A DNA stretch of 64,000 nt. It comes from a bacterium (GTDB lineage Bacteria > Patescibacteriota > Gracilibacteria > JAHISY01). This document shows positions 51,601-61,239 of this stretch, in pieces. The notes under the pieces are model-generated. The model was not told where the DNA came from, searched no databases, and saw only the letters and a list, made by a program, of their open reading frames with translations. Where the stretch lies: contig JAJYAT010000003.1 in the NCBI GenBank assembly GCA_021779375.1, positions 94,688 to 158,687 of the forward strand, written 5' to 3'. The translations under genes and the position numbers were made by a program. Each line of letters opens with the position of its first letter. Position 1 is the first letter of the stretch.

Positions 51601-52597
51601 CAATTGATGTGAGATAAGAAACATAGTCTTGATCGTCCGGCTTTTTTTTGAAGAGTATCCAAGCGGATTTCAAAAGTAAATACATGCCGGCAGCTTGGAT
51701 TCCAGCCTCGACCCATTTATGGTCAGTTAAATTTTCCTGAAATGACTCGAATGTATTAGACCACCCTTCGCTGACATTTTTAACCATATTTTTCGCGCTT
51801 ATTTTTGATTTATCATTTTCGCGCAATTTGCCTAAATCTTCGAGCTGGTTCCGGATGGCTTCGAGACGTTTAGATTTTTCAGATATTTCGAGTTGTTTTA
51901 TGACAGCTGCTTTTTGTTCCGGAGTTTGTTTCGGATTTTCATTTGGGTTTGCCTTGTGAAATGCTATTGCGGCATCCTCAGCAGCGTTCCTGCCGAAAAC
52001 CATTGTCTCGATGGTGATTGGTTTTCCATCCCGATCAATGGGATGTCTATCTTCGTCTTCGCCTATTTCGCCTACGCTATATTTGGCTTTGTAAGCTTCA
52101 AATTGTTCCTGGAGCGGCTTACTATTTTTGCCAAAAAGTTTTTCATAAATTTCATTAACTTTTTGATCAAGAGTTTCACCTTTTGTAGGCTCTACAGTAA
52201 ACCAATCCGAAGGAAGTTTTTCACCGAGCTGAGTATACTTGTCGAGCGTGTCGAGGTGTTTTTGGATATCCTCGCTAAAGTTATGTTTGATAATTTCATC
52301 AGTCGTACGTTCCGGCTTCTCAGTCGCTCTTCCTGGTAATTCAGGGACACTATCATTTTTAGTCTCTGTCTCAACAGATTCAGTTTTTTTTGTAACTGTA
52401 TCTTGTAGCTCCTGGAGTTCTTGTTTTTTCGCCTTAATGGTAGCTGCTGCTTCTGCATGTTTTTCGGCAGCACTTTTTTCTTTATGGTCAGCAGAACTAG
52501 CAGGACTTTTTTCAGGGCTTCCATTTTCAAAAACAAGTCGTGCCGTGAGCGGCTGATTACTATTTGCGAAACGCGATTTAATAAAATCAGAAATCAT
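48695..52597 (-). CDS. Very large hypothetical protein with repeats and membrane helices
   Basis: 1300 aa, unrecognised. A charged, disordered N-terminus (about 30-120) leads to a helical region with hydrophobic stretches near 295-310 and 325-345. A middle part (about 600-800) contains VGGTVGAIVVGSYEFFVAFTIAA. The C-terminal third has two related beta-rich units at about 980 and 1090, each with a GD(S/N)G(D/Q)G start, a GGL turn and a Y(K/T)YHYTD/YKYTD strand. It overlaps the upstream 462-codon frame by ATGA, so the two proteins are co-translated. Function unknown; a cell-envelope or extracellular role is a guess. Confidence 0.75.
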   Translation of the reverse strand: MISDFIKSRFANSNQPLTARLVFENGSPEKSPASSADHKEKSAAEKHAEAAATIKAKKQELQELQDTVTKKTESVETETKNDSVPELPGRATEKPERTTDEIIKHNFSEDIQKHLDTLDKYTQLGEKLPSDWFTVEPTKGETLDQKVNEIYEKLFGKNSKPLQEQFEAYKAKYSVGEIGEDEDRHPIDRDGKPITIETMVFGRNAAEDAAIAFHKANPNENPKQTPEQKAAVIKQLEISEKSKRLEAIRNQLEDLGKLRENDKSKISAKNMVKNVSEGWSNTFESFQENLTDHKWVEAGIQAAGMYLLLKSAWILFKKKPDDQDYVSYLTSIVWRAAAGVAILMPDATRSKHNLANMLKLTSAADDMDDSGLAKLMKEQGWRNRTEAEALNALAKVDIEKIHTAYKEARSENKSEIDPRQLLGKNAPKKSILNSKELFNVVEKTLERYGAKYFESVMGRPPKTSQEVQDGITLCVRSHKVVENQSKTLLSVIADEERSFDDWKYPERVEGKLLIIKDIAVNIGMSILHPTQSLEHLGEVFYKWLDIFEIDRTWFDTHITDKAKKQIKKISEAGGKKADKIGATVKDFAVSQWALIDAIGAKTYISAITEKGVETTVELAGATISGIYEIGKGLVDVAFEVGGHLYTNAKVYVEKDGTLGHTIVLTQWIPYRFNTQTKKWDRASIADELKGGKEIIVDGTKYIAHQASDKIDFAAGWWGEYLTDTLPQQWKNDIKPMLEKAGLIVGGTVGAIVVGSYEFFVAFTIAAIRENIIPAAKATGKGLAEFFTDDNNLIRSFYKAAKAASAEKLKQFMQGSISLADFLKEYADEVKNREKNIKQFNDIVSQPAEEQKYFGGAIDDPKLKNLEPCVRAWMFEHLSWWSLDMSASAAKFDATSGFIEYDDITLESIGTFGALPFFGNQKCKLRINFAADGNLNGKTRFELTPEGGKTLNFNTADFEQLQQKVEAEVEINERKQKLDAVKKILGDSGDGKITLGGRIFERVEPGGGLPQNFDWLTTGQFYKYHYTDATGAIAEIGIPTSQSEKYYLNINGENSYFGNVEELQKKAAGTFDSVGVETNKAFLERKNKVDGVRNMFGDNGQGYFEINGHQFQPITLNGGLDKEEDWLKPNAYFTYKYTDKDGEYFVKILSHTEKTEIIVEAPSKDKPLKTDSTTEARNFLESLLDKELDKKISLVELFNPPAKIHQGERGILQITEAPLNTNLIFANGATLEKVTTTYLENGKQFTLSEVDDEQIIVYNFKDGKLRYVAGHEVEPRKYSVQIDLEMEDQKKSLVWDVEVIK

Positions 52598-53955
52598 TTA
52601 ACTGGTTTGGTTGGTTTTGATTTGCGTGGCAATCTGAAGATAGGCCAAAGTTTCTCCTTAATAAATCCGACCAAGTAATAAGGAATCATGAGAGTGCCGA
52701 TATTCGCAACGTTTTTTGCGGCATACACAGCCTCATCTTTTACGGCCTCTGCTTTCTTGCCGGGCTTAATTTGCTGCGCTGCCCAAATTGCTGCTTCGAC
52801 TACGACTGGAATGACTGGTAATCCACCCATCATGCCACTGCCGACGCCCCACAAAACTATGCGCGCTGTTCCAATCACAGGACCTTTGCCAAAAGTTTTT
52901 TCCCACAAGAATTTTAGAGGCGGTTTAATAATTTTTTCGCCAACAAACTGGGCGCCGAGTTTTATTGGCCGAAAAATTCCGCGATGAGCCAAAAATGGAA
53001 TTCCAGCTGGACCGTAATAGGCTAATTTTCCGAGTTTACTTTTTGGTTTGAACGCTGCCCCTTTTTCTTCTGCGGCAGTTTCAGCTGCCTCTTTTTGTGC
53101 GGGCTCTTCTTCGATTTCGAAAGCTCGCTTCCGTTTTTCTTCGAATTTTTCGGCACGTTCAAGTCGGCTTAAACTCAAGCCTTTACGGTGTTTACGATTT
53201 TCTACTCCTCGAGAAATCGGTCCAAGCAAAACCCAATCAAGCTTGCCACGGGTTCCTCTGCGAATATCTTTCGCATGTAGATTATTTCGCGCGTGCTCCA
53301 AAAGTCCGTAGATTTCCTCGATTTTGCGGGCGGCAGCTTGCTCTGCAGCAGCGTCTCCTTTTTCCGCTTTATCGAGAGTATCTTTTGGCAAAATACCTTT
53401 GATTGCTTTTGCGACTATTTTTTGAGTTTCAAGCGAGCAATCACCTGAGTTTGGTCGTACATAGGTCGGATCAATTTCACGCAAAATCTTCTCGCCGACT
53501 TCTTGTAATTGAAGTTTCTTCTTTGCGTTTTTCGCTCCCGTGCCTGCCAAAAGATTATTGATGCGCTTTGCTAAATTAGCTTGTTTTTCATGTTCTTTGT
53601 GTGAAATTTTATGCAGCACTCTCAAGTTTGTCGTCAAACCTTCGATTTGAGGTTGAGGCTGAGCTTGTGGTGTGGGATTTTCTGCGGGAGCTTGACCTGG
53701 TGTTTGTCGGGGTACTGGAGCCGTTGGGGTTGCTCCATTATCAGGTGTATTGATTCCGAGTTTTGCTAACCTAAGTCGAGCCTTATTTCTAATTTTTTCT
53801 TGTTTTGTGACTTCACGAGCTTGTTTCGTGGTCTCTTCTGCGAGCCTTACGGCTTCAGTTCTCGCAAAAAACAAAACCCGCTTCTCTCGGAAAGGAGATT
53901 TTTCGGCAAAATAATTTTGTCGGATTTCCAAATTTTTGTTTTTAAATCTTGCCAT
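52594..53955 (-). CDS. Hypothetical protein co-transcribed with the 1300-aa protein
   Basis: 453 aa. The N-terminal half is basic, helical and partly Pro/Gln-rich (about 80-115). The C-terminal half has hydrophobic glycine-rich segments (about 380-410, VLWGVGSGMMGGLPVIPVVV) suggesting membrane association, and ends RKSKPTKPVK. ATG 53955 is taken; a TTG nine codons upstream is less likely. A TAAAAT box overlaps the ATG, which leaves the true start uncertain. It forms a two-gene operon with the giant protein and is unrecognised. Confidence 0.65.
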   Translation of the reverse strand: MARFKNKNLEIRQNYFAEKSPFREKRVLFFARTEAVRLAEETTKQAREVTKQEKIRNKARLRLAKLGINTPDNGATPTAPVPRQTPGQAPAENPTPQAQPQPQIEGLTTNLRVLHKISHKEHEKQANLAKRINNLLAGTGAKNAKKKLQLQEVGEKILREIDPTYVRPNSGDCSLETQKIVAKAIKGILPKDTLDKAEKGDAAAEQAAARKIEEIYGLLEHARNNLHAKDIRRGTRGKLDWVLLGPISRGVENRKHRKGLSLSRLERAEKFEEKRKRAFEIEEEPAQKEAAETAAEEKGAAFKPKSKLGKLAYYGPAGIPFLAHRGIFRPIKLGAQFVGEKIIKPPLKFLWEKTFGKGPVIGTARIVLWGVGSGMMGGLPVIPVVVEAAIWAAQQIKPGKKAEAVKDEAVYAAKNVANIGTLMIPYYLVGFIKEKLWPIFRLPRKSKPTKPVK

Positions 53956-54016
53956 TTTACCAAAAAAACGCCAAAATATCAACTCAATTTGGGCTTAGCT
54001 TCGCGAAAATCCAGGA

Positions 54017-55570
54017 TTATTCGCCGGCTGGTACTGTCGCTGGAGCCGTCGTCGCTGCGGGTGAATAGGTGATTTTGATCGTGGTTGAGCTGCGTTCACC
54101 GGCTTCATTCGTCGCGACGATTTCAAATTCATTTTCACCGGCTTTGAGATTGCTGTAGCTTGGAGCGGCGTTGTACTGCCAGGTCGTACCGCCGATGACA
54201 AAACCAGTCAGCTTGTAGCCGTTGACGAAAACTGCGGTCGTGCCGACTGGGACTGTGCCTGCGAAATGCACAGGTGCAGTCTCGAAAGTCGCACCGTCAG
54301 TCGGTTCGCTGACTGTGGGCGCGGTGAAAGTCGCGCTGCCGACCGAGGGGACTCCATCGGTCGTTTTGGTTGTCGTCGTAGTGGCAGTCGTCGCTTCGGT
54401 GGTCGTACTCGTCGCACCCTCGGGATTGAAGCGAATTTGGAAGCTCGCGGTCGGAGTGGCGTTGCCGGCTTCATCGTAGCCCACGACCGAGTAATTATTC
54501 ACGCCGACTTTTAAATTTTCAAAACTGCGCGCGGCGTTGTAGCTCCACTCGCCGCTGCCCGGGACGAATTTCGAAAGCTCAAAAGCGTCAGTGCCGTCGA
54601 ATGTGACTTTGATTTTTACGACTTTCGGTGAAACCTTGCCGAAGACTTTTACTGGTTCGGTGACGGCTGAGACATTGCCACCGCCGGTGACGACGAGTGG
54701 TGCCGGTAGTCGTCCAGAGTTGATTGCAGTTGTATCTGGATTTACAGTTCCATCCGGGGGAGTGGTCGCCGGGCTCACTGTTCCGTCTGGGTTTACGACT
54801 GTGTCAGGGTTCGTGACTGTGTCTGACACGAGGTTCGTTCCGGATGTTGCGGCGAGGTACAGATTCGAATTCAGAATTTCAGCCGGTGTGGTTTGGACGA
54901 GATCAATCTCCCCGCCGATTCTCAGCAGATTGATGCGTCGCTCGGAAATTTGAACTGTCTTGCCGCTTTCAACCATGAGGTTTTTCAGTTCCGGGGTTTT
55001 CGTCGTATTCTTCGGATCGATGATTGCCGCGACAAAACCGCCTTCGATTGCGCTGGCGAGATCGCCATCAGCACTAATCTGCATCAAAAAGCGACCGTCG
55101 GCGTTGTGAATTTTCAAAAACTCACTCGTGATGATAAGGTCGCCGCTTTTCGTGCCGACGGTGATGGCGGTGGCTCCGCGCGCGAGTGCGAGTGTGACTG
55201 ATTTTTTAGTAATGGAATTTTGCAAATCGGAAATGGCGAGTTCGCTCGAGCTTGCGAGTGTCGCTACACTGCCGTCGTCAAAAGTCAGTGTCGCGCTACC
55301 GTCTGTGCCTGTGCGCACACTCTCGCCCGGATTGAGCGTGGCTGCTTCGCTGGTGATTTTCCAAGATCCGGTCGCGGGCAAATAAACCTCAACATCGCCG
55401 GAAACTTTCGTGAGTTCGGCTTTGCCGGAGAGCGTGAGAGTGTTTTCGCTCGTGCCGCCCCACAGTCCCCACAATTGCAACAAAAGCGCGGCGATTACAC
55501 CAATCGCCAGGATAATTAAAAATGGCAGTAAGTAATCCTTGGACTTACGGCGGGGAGGAGTTGGGCGCAT
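54017..55570 (-). CDS. Membrane-anchored FecR-domain protein with Ig-like repeats
   Basis: 517 aa. A basic start and one membrane helix (about 13-34) precede a FecR-like beta domain: GDVEVYLPATGSWKI, LNPGESVRTGTDGSATLTFDDGS (split) and SVTLALARGATAITVG. A Thr/Pro/Asp-rich linker and two Ig-like modules follow (KVFGKVSPKVVKIKVTF; TDGATFETAPVHFAGTVP), separated by a Thr-only stretch. The outside location fits a surface protein. ATG 55570 is preferred because it directly precedes the basic/membrane part and follows a TATATT box. FecR sensing of a sigma factor is unlikely as no ECF gene is near. Confidence 0.8.
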   Translation of the reverse strand: MRPTPPRRKSKDYLLPFLIILAIGVIAALLLQLWGLWGGTSENTLTLSGKAELTKVSGDVEVYLPATGSWKITSEAATLNPGESVRTGTDGSATLTFDDGSVATLASSSELAISDLQNSITKKSVTLALARGATAITVGTKSGDLIITSEFLKIHNADGRFLMQISADGDLASAIEGGFVAAIIDPKNTTKTPELKNLMVESGKTVQISERRINLLRIGGEIDLVQTTPAEILNSNLYLAATSGTNLVSDTVTNPDTVVNPDGTVSPATTPPDGTVNPDTTAINSGRLPAPLVVTGGGNVSAVTEPVKVFGKVSPKVVKIKVTFDGTDAFELSKFVPGSGEWSYNAARSFENLKVGVNNYSVVGYDEAGNATPTASFQIRFNPEGATSTTTEATTATTTTTKTTDGVPSVGSATFTAPTVSEPTDGATFETAPVHFAGTVPVGTTAVFVNGYKLTGFVIGGTTWQYNAAPSYSNLKAGENEFEIVATNEAGERSSTTIKITYSPAATTAPATVPAGE

Positions 55571-55631
55571 CGCTGAAGTTATTAAATTAAGGTGACTCTC
55601 AATATAGCAAAAACTATTTGGGCTCACAAAT

Positions 55632-56000
55632 TTATTTGCTTTCGTACTTACGGATTGCTTTCAGAACAGGGCTGCTTTCACTCAAGGTTGCGAGGGAAAA
55701 AATTTCATCGCGTGTGATTATTTTTGGCAAATCTAGGCGGTCATCGTGAGTCACGAGCTGCGTAGAATTATTGTCGTGAAAATGATAGACATGGCTGAGC
55801 GTAATGGATTCGGAGTTTTCGCTAGCAATCTGACCATACCAAGTTTCGCCGTTTGCGAGTTCGATGGCGAAATATTGCGGTGGACCAAAAAGATTCCCTA
55901 AAAAACCAGAATGAACGAGGAAACAAGCAGCGATTACTAAAAAAAGCAGAGACGACAGCACGTGGATTGCGATTTTTTTAGAATGATCAGATTTGAGCAT
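55632..56000 (-). CDS. Small bitopic membrane protein, paralogue A
   Basis: 122 aa. A membrane helix (about 11-31) precedes an external beta-rich domain reading AIELANGETWYGQI, SESITLSHVYHF, DRLDLPKIITRDEIFSLATL and SPVLKAIRKYESK. The same strand order occurs in the 56542 protein (VHLDDGETYFGKI, DVFYFLDE, AVLQAILKYKS), so the two are tandem paralogues. This module recurs in Patescibacteria with no known function. A bidirectional terminator separates the two. Confidence 0.65.
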   Translation of the reverse strand: MLKSDHSKKIAIHVLSSLLFLVIAACFLVHSGFLGNLFGPPQYFAIELANGETWYGQIASENSESITLSHVYHFHDNNSTQLVTHDDRLDLPKIITRDEIFSLATLSESSPVLKAIRKYESK

Positions 56001-56051
56001 TTTTAATTTTTTTAAGTGCGCGTTGATTTTAGCTGATTCTGTTTGCGCCTA

Positions 56052-56083
56052 CAAAAAACCCACCGTATTTTGGTGGGCTTTTT
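56052..56083. terminator. Bidirectional intrinsic terminator
   Basis: CCCACC (56059-56064) pairs with GGTGGG (56072-56077); A6 precedes and CTTTTTG follows, so it works on either strand. It ends the 56542 gene. A second hairpin, CTCGGC/GCCGAG, lies at about 56125-56143. Confidence 0.8.
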
Positions 56084-56149
56084 GTTTTGTTTTGTTTTTT
56101 GACCGTTTATTTTTGTGTTTGGCTCTCGGCGTTTTTAGCCGAGAAATAT

Positions 56150-56542
56150 TTAATTTTTGTTTGACTTGTATTTAAGAATCGCCTGCAAAACAGCGTTGCC
56201 GTCCTCCAAATTTTCAGTCGCGAGGACGTGAGCGTGATTGAGCACGAGCGATTCATCGCCGCGTTTCACGAGTGTCTTTTTCGTCTCGTCGAGGAAATAA
56301 AACACGTCAGTGATGTTGACGTAATTGTCTTCCATGGAAGTGATTTTGCCGAAATAGGTTTCACCATCGTCTAGGTGTACCGCTTGATAGGTCGAGCCGT
56401 CAATCGTATTGATAACTGAGCTGCTGAGATTGCTCGCTGAAAATAAAATTCCGCCGCCGAGCGTTAGAGTGATTGCGATGATCGCGATGATGACGAGTGC
56501 TTTACGGTGGGTTGGTTTAGCCGCTGTTGTTAGAGGAGACAT
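56150..56542 (-). CDS. Small bitopic membrane protein, paralogue B
   Basis: 130 aa from the ATG at 56542. A basic lead and membrane helix (about 17-37) precede the external module shared with the 56000 gene: LDDGETYFGKITSMEDNYV, ITDVFYFLDETKKTLV, HVLATENLEDGNAVLQAI (in parts). A -10 box at 56576-56571 overlaps an upstream in-frame ATG (56572), which therefore cannot be on the mRNA; 56542 is the first start after the predicted transcription start. Confidence 0.65.
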   Translation of the reverse strand: MSPLTTAAKPTHRKALVIIAIIAITLTLGGGILFSASNLSSSVINTIDGSTYQAVHLDDGETYFGKITSMEDNYVNITDVFYFLDETKKTLVKRGDESLVLNHAHVLATENLEDGNAVLQAILKYKSNKN

Positions 56543-56570
56543 TTTGCTTGAGTTAAAAATAAATCTTTCC

Positions 56571-56576
56571 ATTTTA
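56571..56576 (-). promoter_or_regulatory. -10 box of the 56542 gene
   Basis: TAAAAT on the minus strand; predicts a leader of about 20 nt and excludes ATG 56572. Confidence 0.5.
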
Positions 56577-56646
56577 GCAGAAAGGTCATTTCAGGTCAAA
56601 TTGAATATATTGACTAAATACTAATAATATTTTATAAAATAAGTGA

Positions 56647-56652
56647 TAAAAT
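56647..56652 (+). promoter_or_regulatory. -10 box of leuC
   Basis: TAAAAT, 6 nt before the ATG. Confidence 0.6.
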
Positions 56653-56658
56653 GGTCTC

Positions 56659-57912
<1,254 letters not shown>

Positions 57913-57967
57913 TTTTGTTTTTCAAACATTGTGAGCTAGAATCCTGTCTTATTTTTAATATTTAAAA

Positions 57968-58888
57968 ATGTCAGAAAAATCAAGATTTCAGATTCTTGTT
58001 GATAATTTAGATCATGAGGCAAAAGAGCAAATCGTTCGAATTTTAGAAGCTAACGTTGATAAAAGTCTGCGACCGCTTCCGAGGGCACCTGAAGGTGCGC
58101 CAATTGCGCGATTGGCGGAAAATTTTATCAGCGGCAGAACCGATTCAAGAACGGCGATGGATAATTTACTCGTCATAGGAGGGAAATTCTTTGTCAAACC
58201 AAAATCAGATCGTGTCGTGAAACCATCCAATCCATTATTTGCAGCTCTGGCAAAAGAAGAAGAAAAAGCATACCTGATTCGAAAACTTAGTTCGATTGTT
58301 CCTATCGCGGAAAATTTTGATGATATAAGAATCGAAGAAGGTGAAATAGTTTTTTATCTCGACGGTGAATGGCAGCGTAAGGCTGAATTTGACAATGCAG
58401 AAGCCCTACAAATTGTGATGGAAAATGATTTAGATGTTGCGGATTTTCTAGTGTCTGTTTGCCCTAGTTGGATCAATAGTGATAATAAGTTAACTGCGAT
58501 TTCCGATTCAGATAAAATCGCCCAATTTTTCAGTCAAAATGGGGTTGAAGTTCATGTAAGGGGCGAAGCACATAAAGGAGTTGAAGCATTGCAAGAAGAT
58601 GCTCGGCCTAGAAGAGAATCGGTTCCAATTAAGGATTTTGGCAAGCTCGAATTTGACGGTCGTGTGCTGACCAGAAATGGTGGTGTGCAGATTATTGGTG
58701 AAAATTGGAAAGATACAATAATTTTAAATGGTATGGTTGAGCTACTGAAAAAAGGAGTCTTGCGTTTATCTGCCTTAATTTATCCTTTCAGGTTTATTAG
58801 TTCGCCTGTTCGAAGGTCAGAGGGTGTCTTTATTGAGTTTACTCAAGATGCAGAGGTGTGGCTGGAAGCGCAAAAAACTAAGGTCTAA
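57968..58888 (+). CDS. Hypothetical protein
   Basis: 306 aa, soluble, unrecognised. A helical start (DNLDHEAKEQIVRILEANVD) is followed by a mixed region with IEEGEIVFYLDGEWQRKAEF and, near the end, LEFDGRVLTRNGGVQIIGEN. TAGAAT at 57937-57942 lies 25 nt upstream. It overlaps the convergent IPT/TIG gene by 4 nt. AT-leaning codons suggest an accessory gene. No function is claimed. Confidence 0.6.
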   Translation: MSEKSRFQILVDNLDHEAKEQIVRILEANVDKSLRPLPRAPEGAPIARLAENFISGRTDSRTAMDNLLVIGGKFFVKPKSDRVVKPSNPLFAALAKEEEKAYLIRKLSSIVPIAENFDDIRIEEGEIVFYLDGEWQRKAEFDNAEALQIVMENDLDVADFLVSVCPSWINSDNKLTAISDSDKIAQFFSQNGVEVHVRGEAHKGVEALQEDARPRRESVPIKDFGKLEFDGRVLTRNGGVQIIGENWKDTIILNGMVELLKKGVLRLSALIYPFRFISSPVRRSEGVFIEFTQDAEVWLEAQKTKV

Positions 58889-61110
58889 TTTTTGCGCGCC
58901 AAGTCACTCACTGGTCGTTGGACTTTGCATTTCCCTGATTTCGCGTCGATGAGCGTGGTGCAAAATCGCTCCGTGCTTAGGTTGCCTGCGATGGTGATTT
59001 TTTTCTGAGCGTCGACGGAGTTGATTTGCTGACCGCTTTTCTCGCTCACATTTCCAAGGGAAAAAATAAATTGTCCGTTCTCGGCGAGTTCGCTAAAAAC
59101 TTTCGCTTGCAAAGTGAATTGTGTTTTCGCGAGGCTGGTCGGAATCGTGAGATTGCGAATTCGCAATTTTTTATCAGTTTGGGCGAGGTCGACGCGTGCG
59201 CCGGCGACGACCGCATTCTTCGCATCGACGACGCGAAAATCGATGAGCGGAAGCGGAGTTTTGTCGAAGTTGAATTCGAGCGAGTCTATGGTGACTGTTT
59301 TGAGCGTGTTTGAAAGTTCGAAATCAAACAAGTTTTGCCATTCATTATTTTGTACGAGCGCACCATCACCTGGGCTGAGTGGGAATTTCAGCATCGGATC
59401 GTCGACTTGGTTGGTCGTGATTAATTCATAAGGAATCTTATTGCTTTGTTTGCCGTTTTTATCACTGAGAAAAATTTCACCTTTTAGCGGTGCATCGGCA
59501 GGCACTGTCAATTCCGCGCTATCAAGCGCGAGGACTTTTGTACTGATTTGTTGACCGCTGATATTAGCGAATGTTGCACCCAAGAGATTGGTGCCGTGAA
59601 CTACGATGCGGCGTCCGGGTGCGAATCCGGTGATTGACTCAATCGAACTAATCGTAAAGTCGGGAAAAAAAGATTGACTGGTTTTGAGCGGCAAAGTGAT
59701 TTTGACTGAATTCGAAGTACCCCAGCGATTCGAGACTGAGACCGAGGGATTGCCTGTCGAAAATGGCAGCTCGGTGATAGCGTCTAATTCTTCGACCTTT
59801 TTTAACCAACTTTTGTCGTCGGTGCTGACAGTTTTAGTTTTGATACTAGGGTCTTTGAATTGCACTCCAGAAACTTTGAACTTGTCGCGATTACTGCCGA
59901 AATTGCGACCATGAATTTCAAGACTACGTGTAGCCGTGTTGACACGGATTTCAGTAATCGCTGGTTCGAGATTTTCCGTGAAAGCATAATTAAAAATTTC
60001 GCTACGCCAGCCGTCTTTTTCGAGCCAGGCTTCGCCATTCAGTTTTGGTCGTCCAGTGAGTGTCGCGGTCGATGCGCCGAAAGTGACTGCTGTGCCATTT
60101 AAAAATAATTTCGTGGTAGCGAGCTCGCTTGGTTCACCACTTGTTTCAATTTGGAAGCTGGTTTTGCCGTCGCCCGCGTCGCGTAAATCCGAAATTTTGG
60201 TAATGCGCGGGAAGTTTTCTGCGATGCGATATTCGAAGCGTGGTGAATTTTTGTCGCCGACTGCGAGTGTCGCAAATCCCGAGTTTGGCAAAATCTTGCT
60301 TGTATCTTTCGCGAAAAAAAGCGTGCCATCAGCGAGAAGTGTCGCTTGGTTGAGTTTGCCATCTTCAAAAATAAGCGCGAGTTGGTCGAGTTTGTTTTCG
60401 TAAATGGAAAAATTTTTGCCGAAAACTCGAAAACCGCCATTCGAAAAATCGAGCCCGGTCATACTGATTGGAGCGGAAATTTGAAATTTCTGGCTGACGA
60501 TGAATTCGAATCCATGATTGCGCACAGTCAGCGTGCAATCTGTGAATTGATTTGGTAATTCGAGCCTTGCGGATTTGGTACTTTGTTCACGCACTTTTAG
60601 TGCGGTGGCGCCATCTTTTTCACTGCAGAAAAAGCTCGCGCCTGCTAAATTCGTGCCCTCAACTTTCAAATCTGCTCCTGGTAATAGTCCGCCAGGGGCA
60701 TCGATTTTCGTGAGTGATGGTTCGCCGAGGTTTAGCGTAAGTGAATTGACTGTGAGTCGTTTACTGATACCACTTGGGAGATTCATAGTTCGTTCGACGA
60801 AAACCTCGCCGGAACGCATTTTTTTATCGAGCTTGAAAAGCACCTCATTACCGAAGCTGCCTTCGACTGGATACGTCTGACCATTCAAAAAGACTTTCGT
60901 GTCTTTGGCTTCGGTTCCGAAATTTTTGCCGAGGATTCTGATTGTATCACCGGCGCGCGTTGTGACTGATAGATCTCTGACTCCAGTTATGGATAGTTCT
61001 TCAGATACTACGTTTGCTGCGATTTGGTTCGCAGAAATCTCTCCGACGGAAACGAGCGTCATGAGTCCGATAATGAACGTCAAGAACTTTAGAGTTTTTT
61101 GTTTTTGCAT
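58885..61110 (-). CDS. Secreted IPT/TIG-domain surface protein
   Basis: 741 aa. A signal peptide is clear (KTLKFLTFIIGLMTLVSVGE, about 5-24). The body is a series of IPT/TIG-like beta domains, each opening with a GxxxGTxLxGA turn: IRILGKNFGTEAKDT (about 50), LKVEGTNLAGASF (about 148), LEIHGRNFGSNRD (about 395) and IVVHGTNLLGATF (about 510). There is no sortase motif or C-terminal membrane helix. It probably forms an adhesive or structural surface layer. Its leaderless promoter (TAAAAT, 6 nt upstream) is on the minus strand. Confidence 0.85.
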   Translation of the reverse strand: MQKQKTLKFLTFIIGLMTLVSVGEISANQIAANVVSEELSITGVRDLSVTTRAGDTIRILGKNFGTEAKDTKVFLNGQTYPVEGSFGNEVLFKLDKKMRSGEVFVERTMNLPSGISKRLTVNSLTLNLGEPSLTKIDAPGGLLPGADLKVEGTNLAGASFFCSEKDGATALKVREQSTKSARLELPNQFTDCTLTVRNHGFEFIVSQKFQISAPISMTGLDFSNGGFRVFGKNFSIYENKLDQLALIFEDGKLNQATLLADGTLFFAKDTSKILPNSGFATLAVGDKNSPRFEYRIAENFPRITKISDLRDAGDGKTSFQIETSGEPSELATTKLFLNGTAVTFGASTATLTGRPKLNGEAWLEKDGWRSEIFNYAFTENLEPAITEIRVNTATRSLEIHGRNFGSNRDKFKVSGVQFKDPSIKTKTVSTDDKSWLKKVEELDAITELPFSTGNPSVSVSNRWGTSNSVKITLPLKTSQSFFPDFTISSIESITGFAPGRRIVVHGTNLLGATFANISGQQISTKVLALDSAELTVPADAPLKGEIFLSDKNGKQSNKIPYELITTNQVDDPMLKFPLSPGDGALVQNNEWQNLFDFELSNTLKTVTIDSLEFNFDKTPLPLIDFRVVDAKNAVVAGARVDLAQTDKKLRIRNLTIPTSLAKTQFTLQAKVFSELAENGQFIFSLGNVSEKSGQQINSVDAQKKITIAGNLSTERFCTTLIDAKSGKCKVQRPVSDLARKN

Positions 61111-61116
61111 CGCGTC

Positions 61117-61122
61117 ATTTTA
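61117..61122 (-). promoter_or_regulatory. -10 box of the IPT/TIG gene
   Basis: TAAAAT on the minus strand, 6 nt before the ATG. Confidence 0.6.
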
Positions 61123-61217
61123 CCAGAATTTACTGTTTTTTACAATCAAAATGGCGGTGAAAATCAATTGTCCATAAGCACGCTAAAAAGAAAATTCGAG
61201 ATTGCCGCAAAATTTGC

Positions 61218-61223
61218 TAAAAT
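61218..61223 (+). promoter_or_regulatory. -10 box of the purP operon
   Basis: TAAAAT, 16 nt before the ATG at 61240; it excludes the longer upstream reading frame. Confidence 0.55.
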
Positions 61224-61239
61224 CAGCCAAATCCAAAAA

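Noticed and set aside
52594..52597. Frameshift splitting one giant gene
   Set aside because: The 4-nt ATGA overlap is the normal coupling used throughout this contig, and the two proteins have distinct N- and C-termini.
54017..55570. Anti-sigma FecR regulator
   Set aside because: No ECF sigma factor or TonB system is adjacent; the FecR domain lies outside the membrane with Ig modules, pointing to a surface protein.
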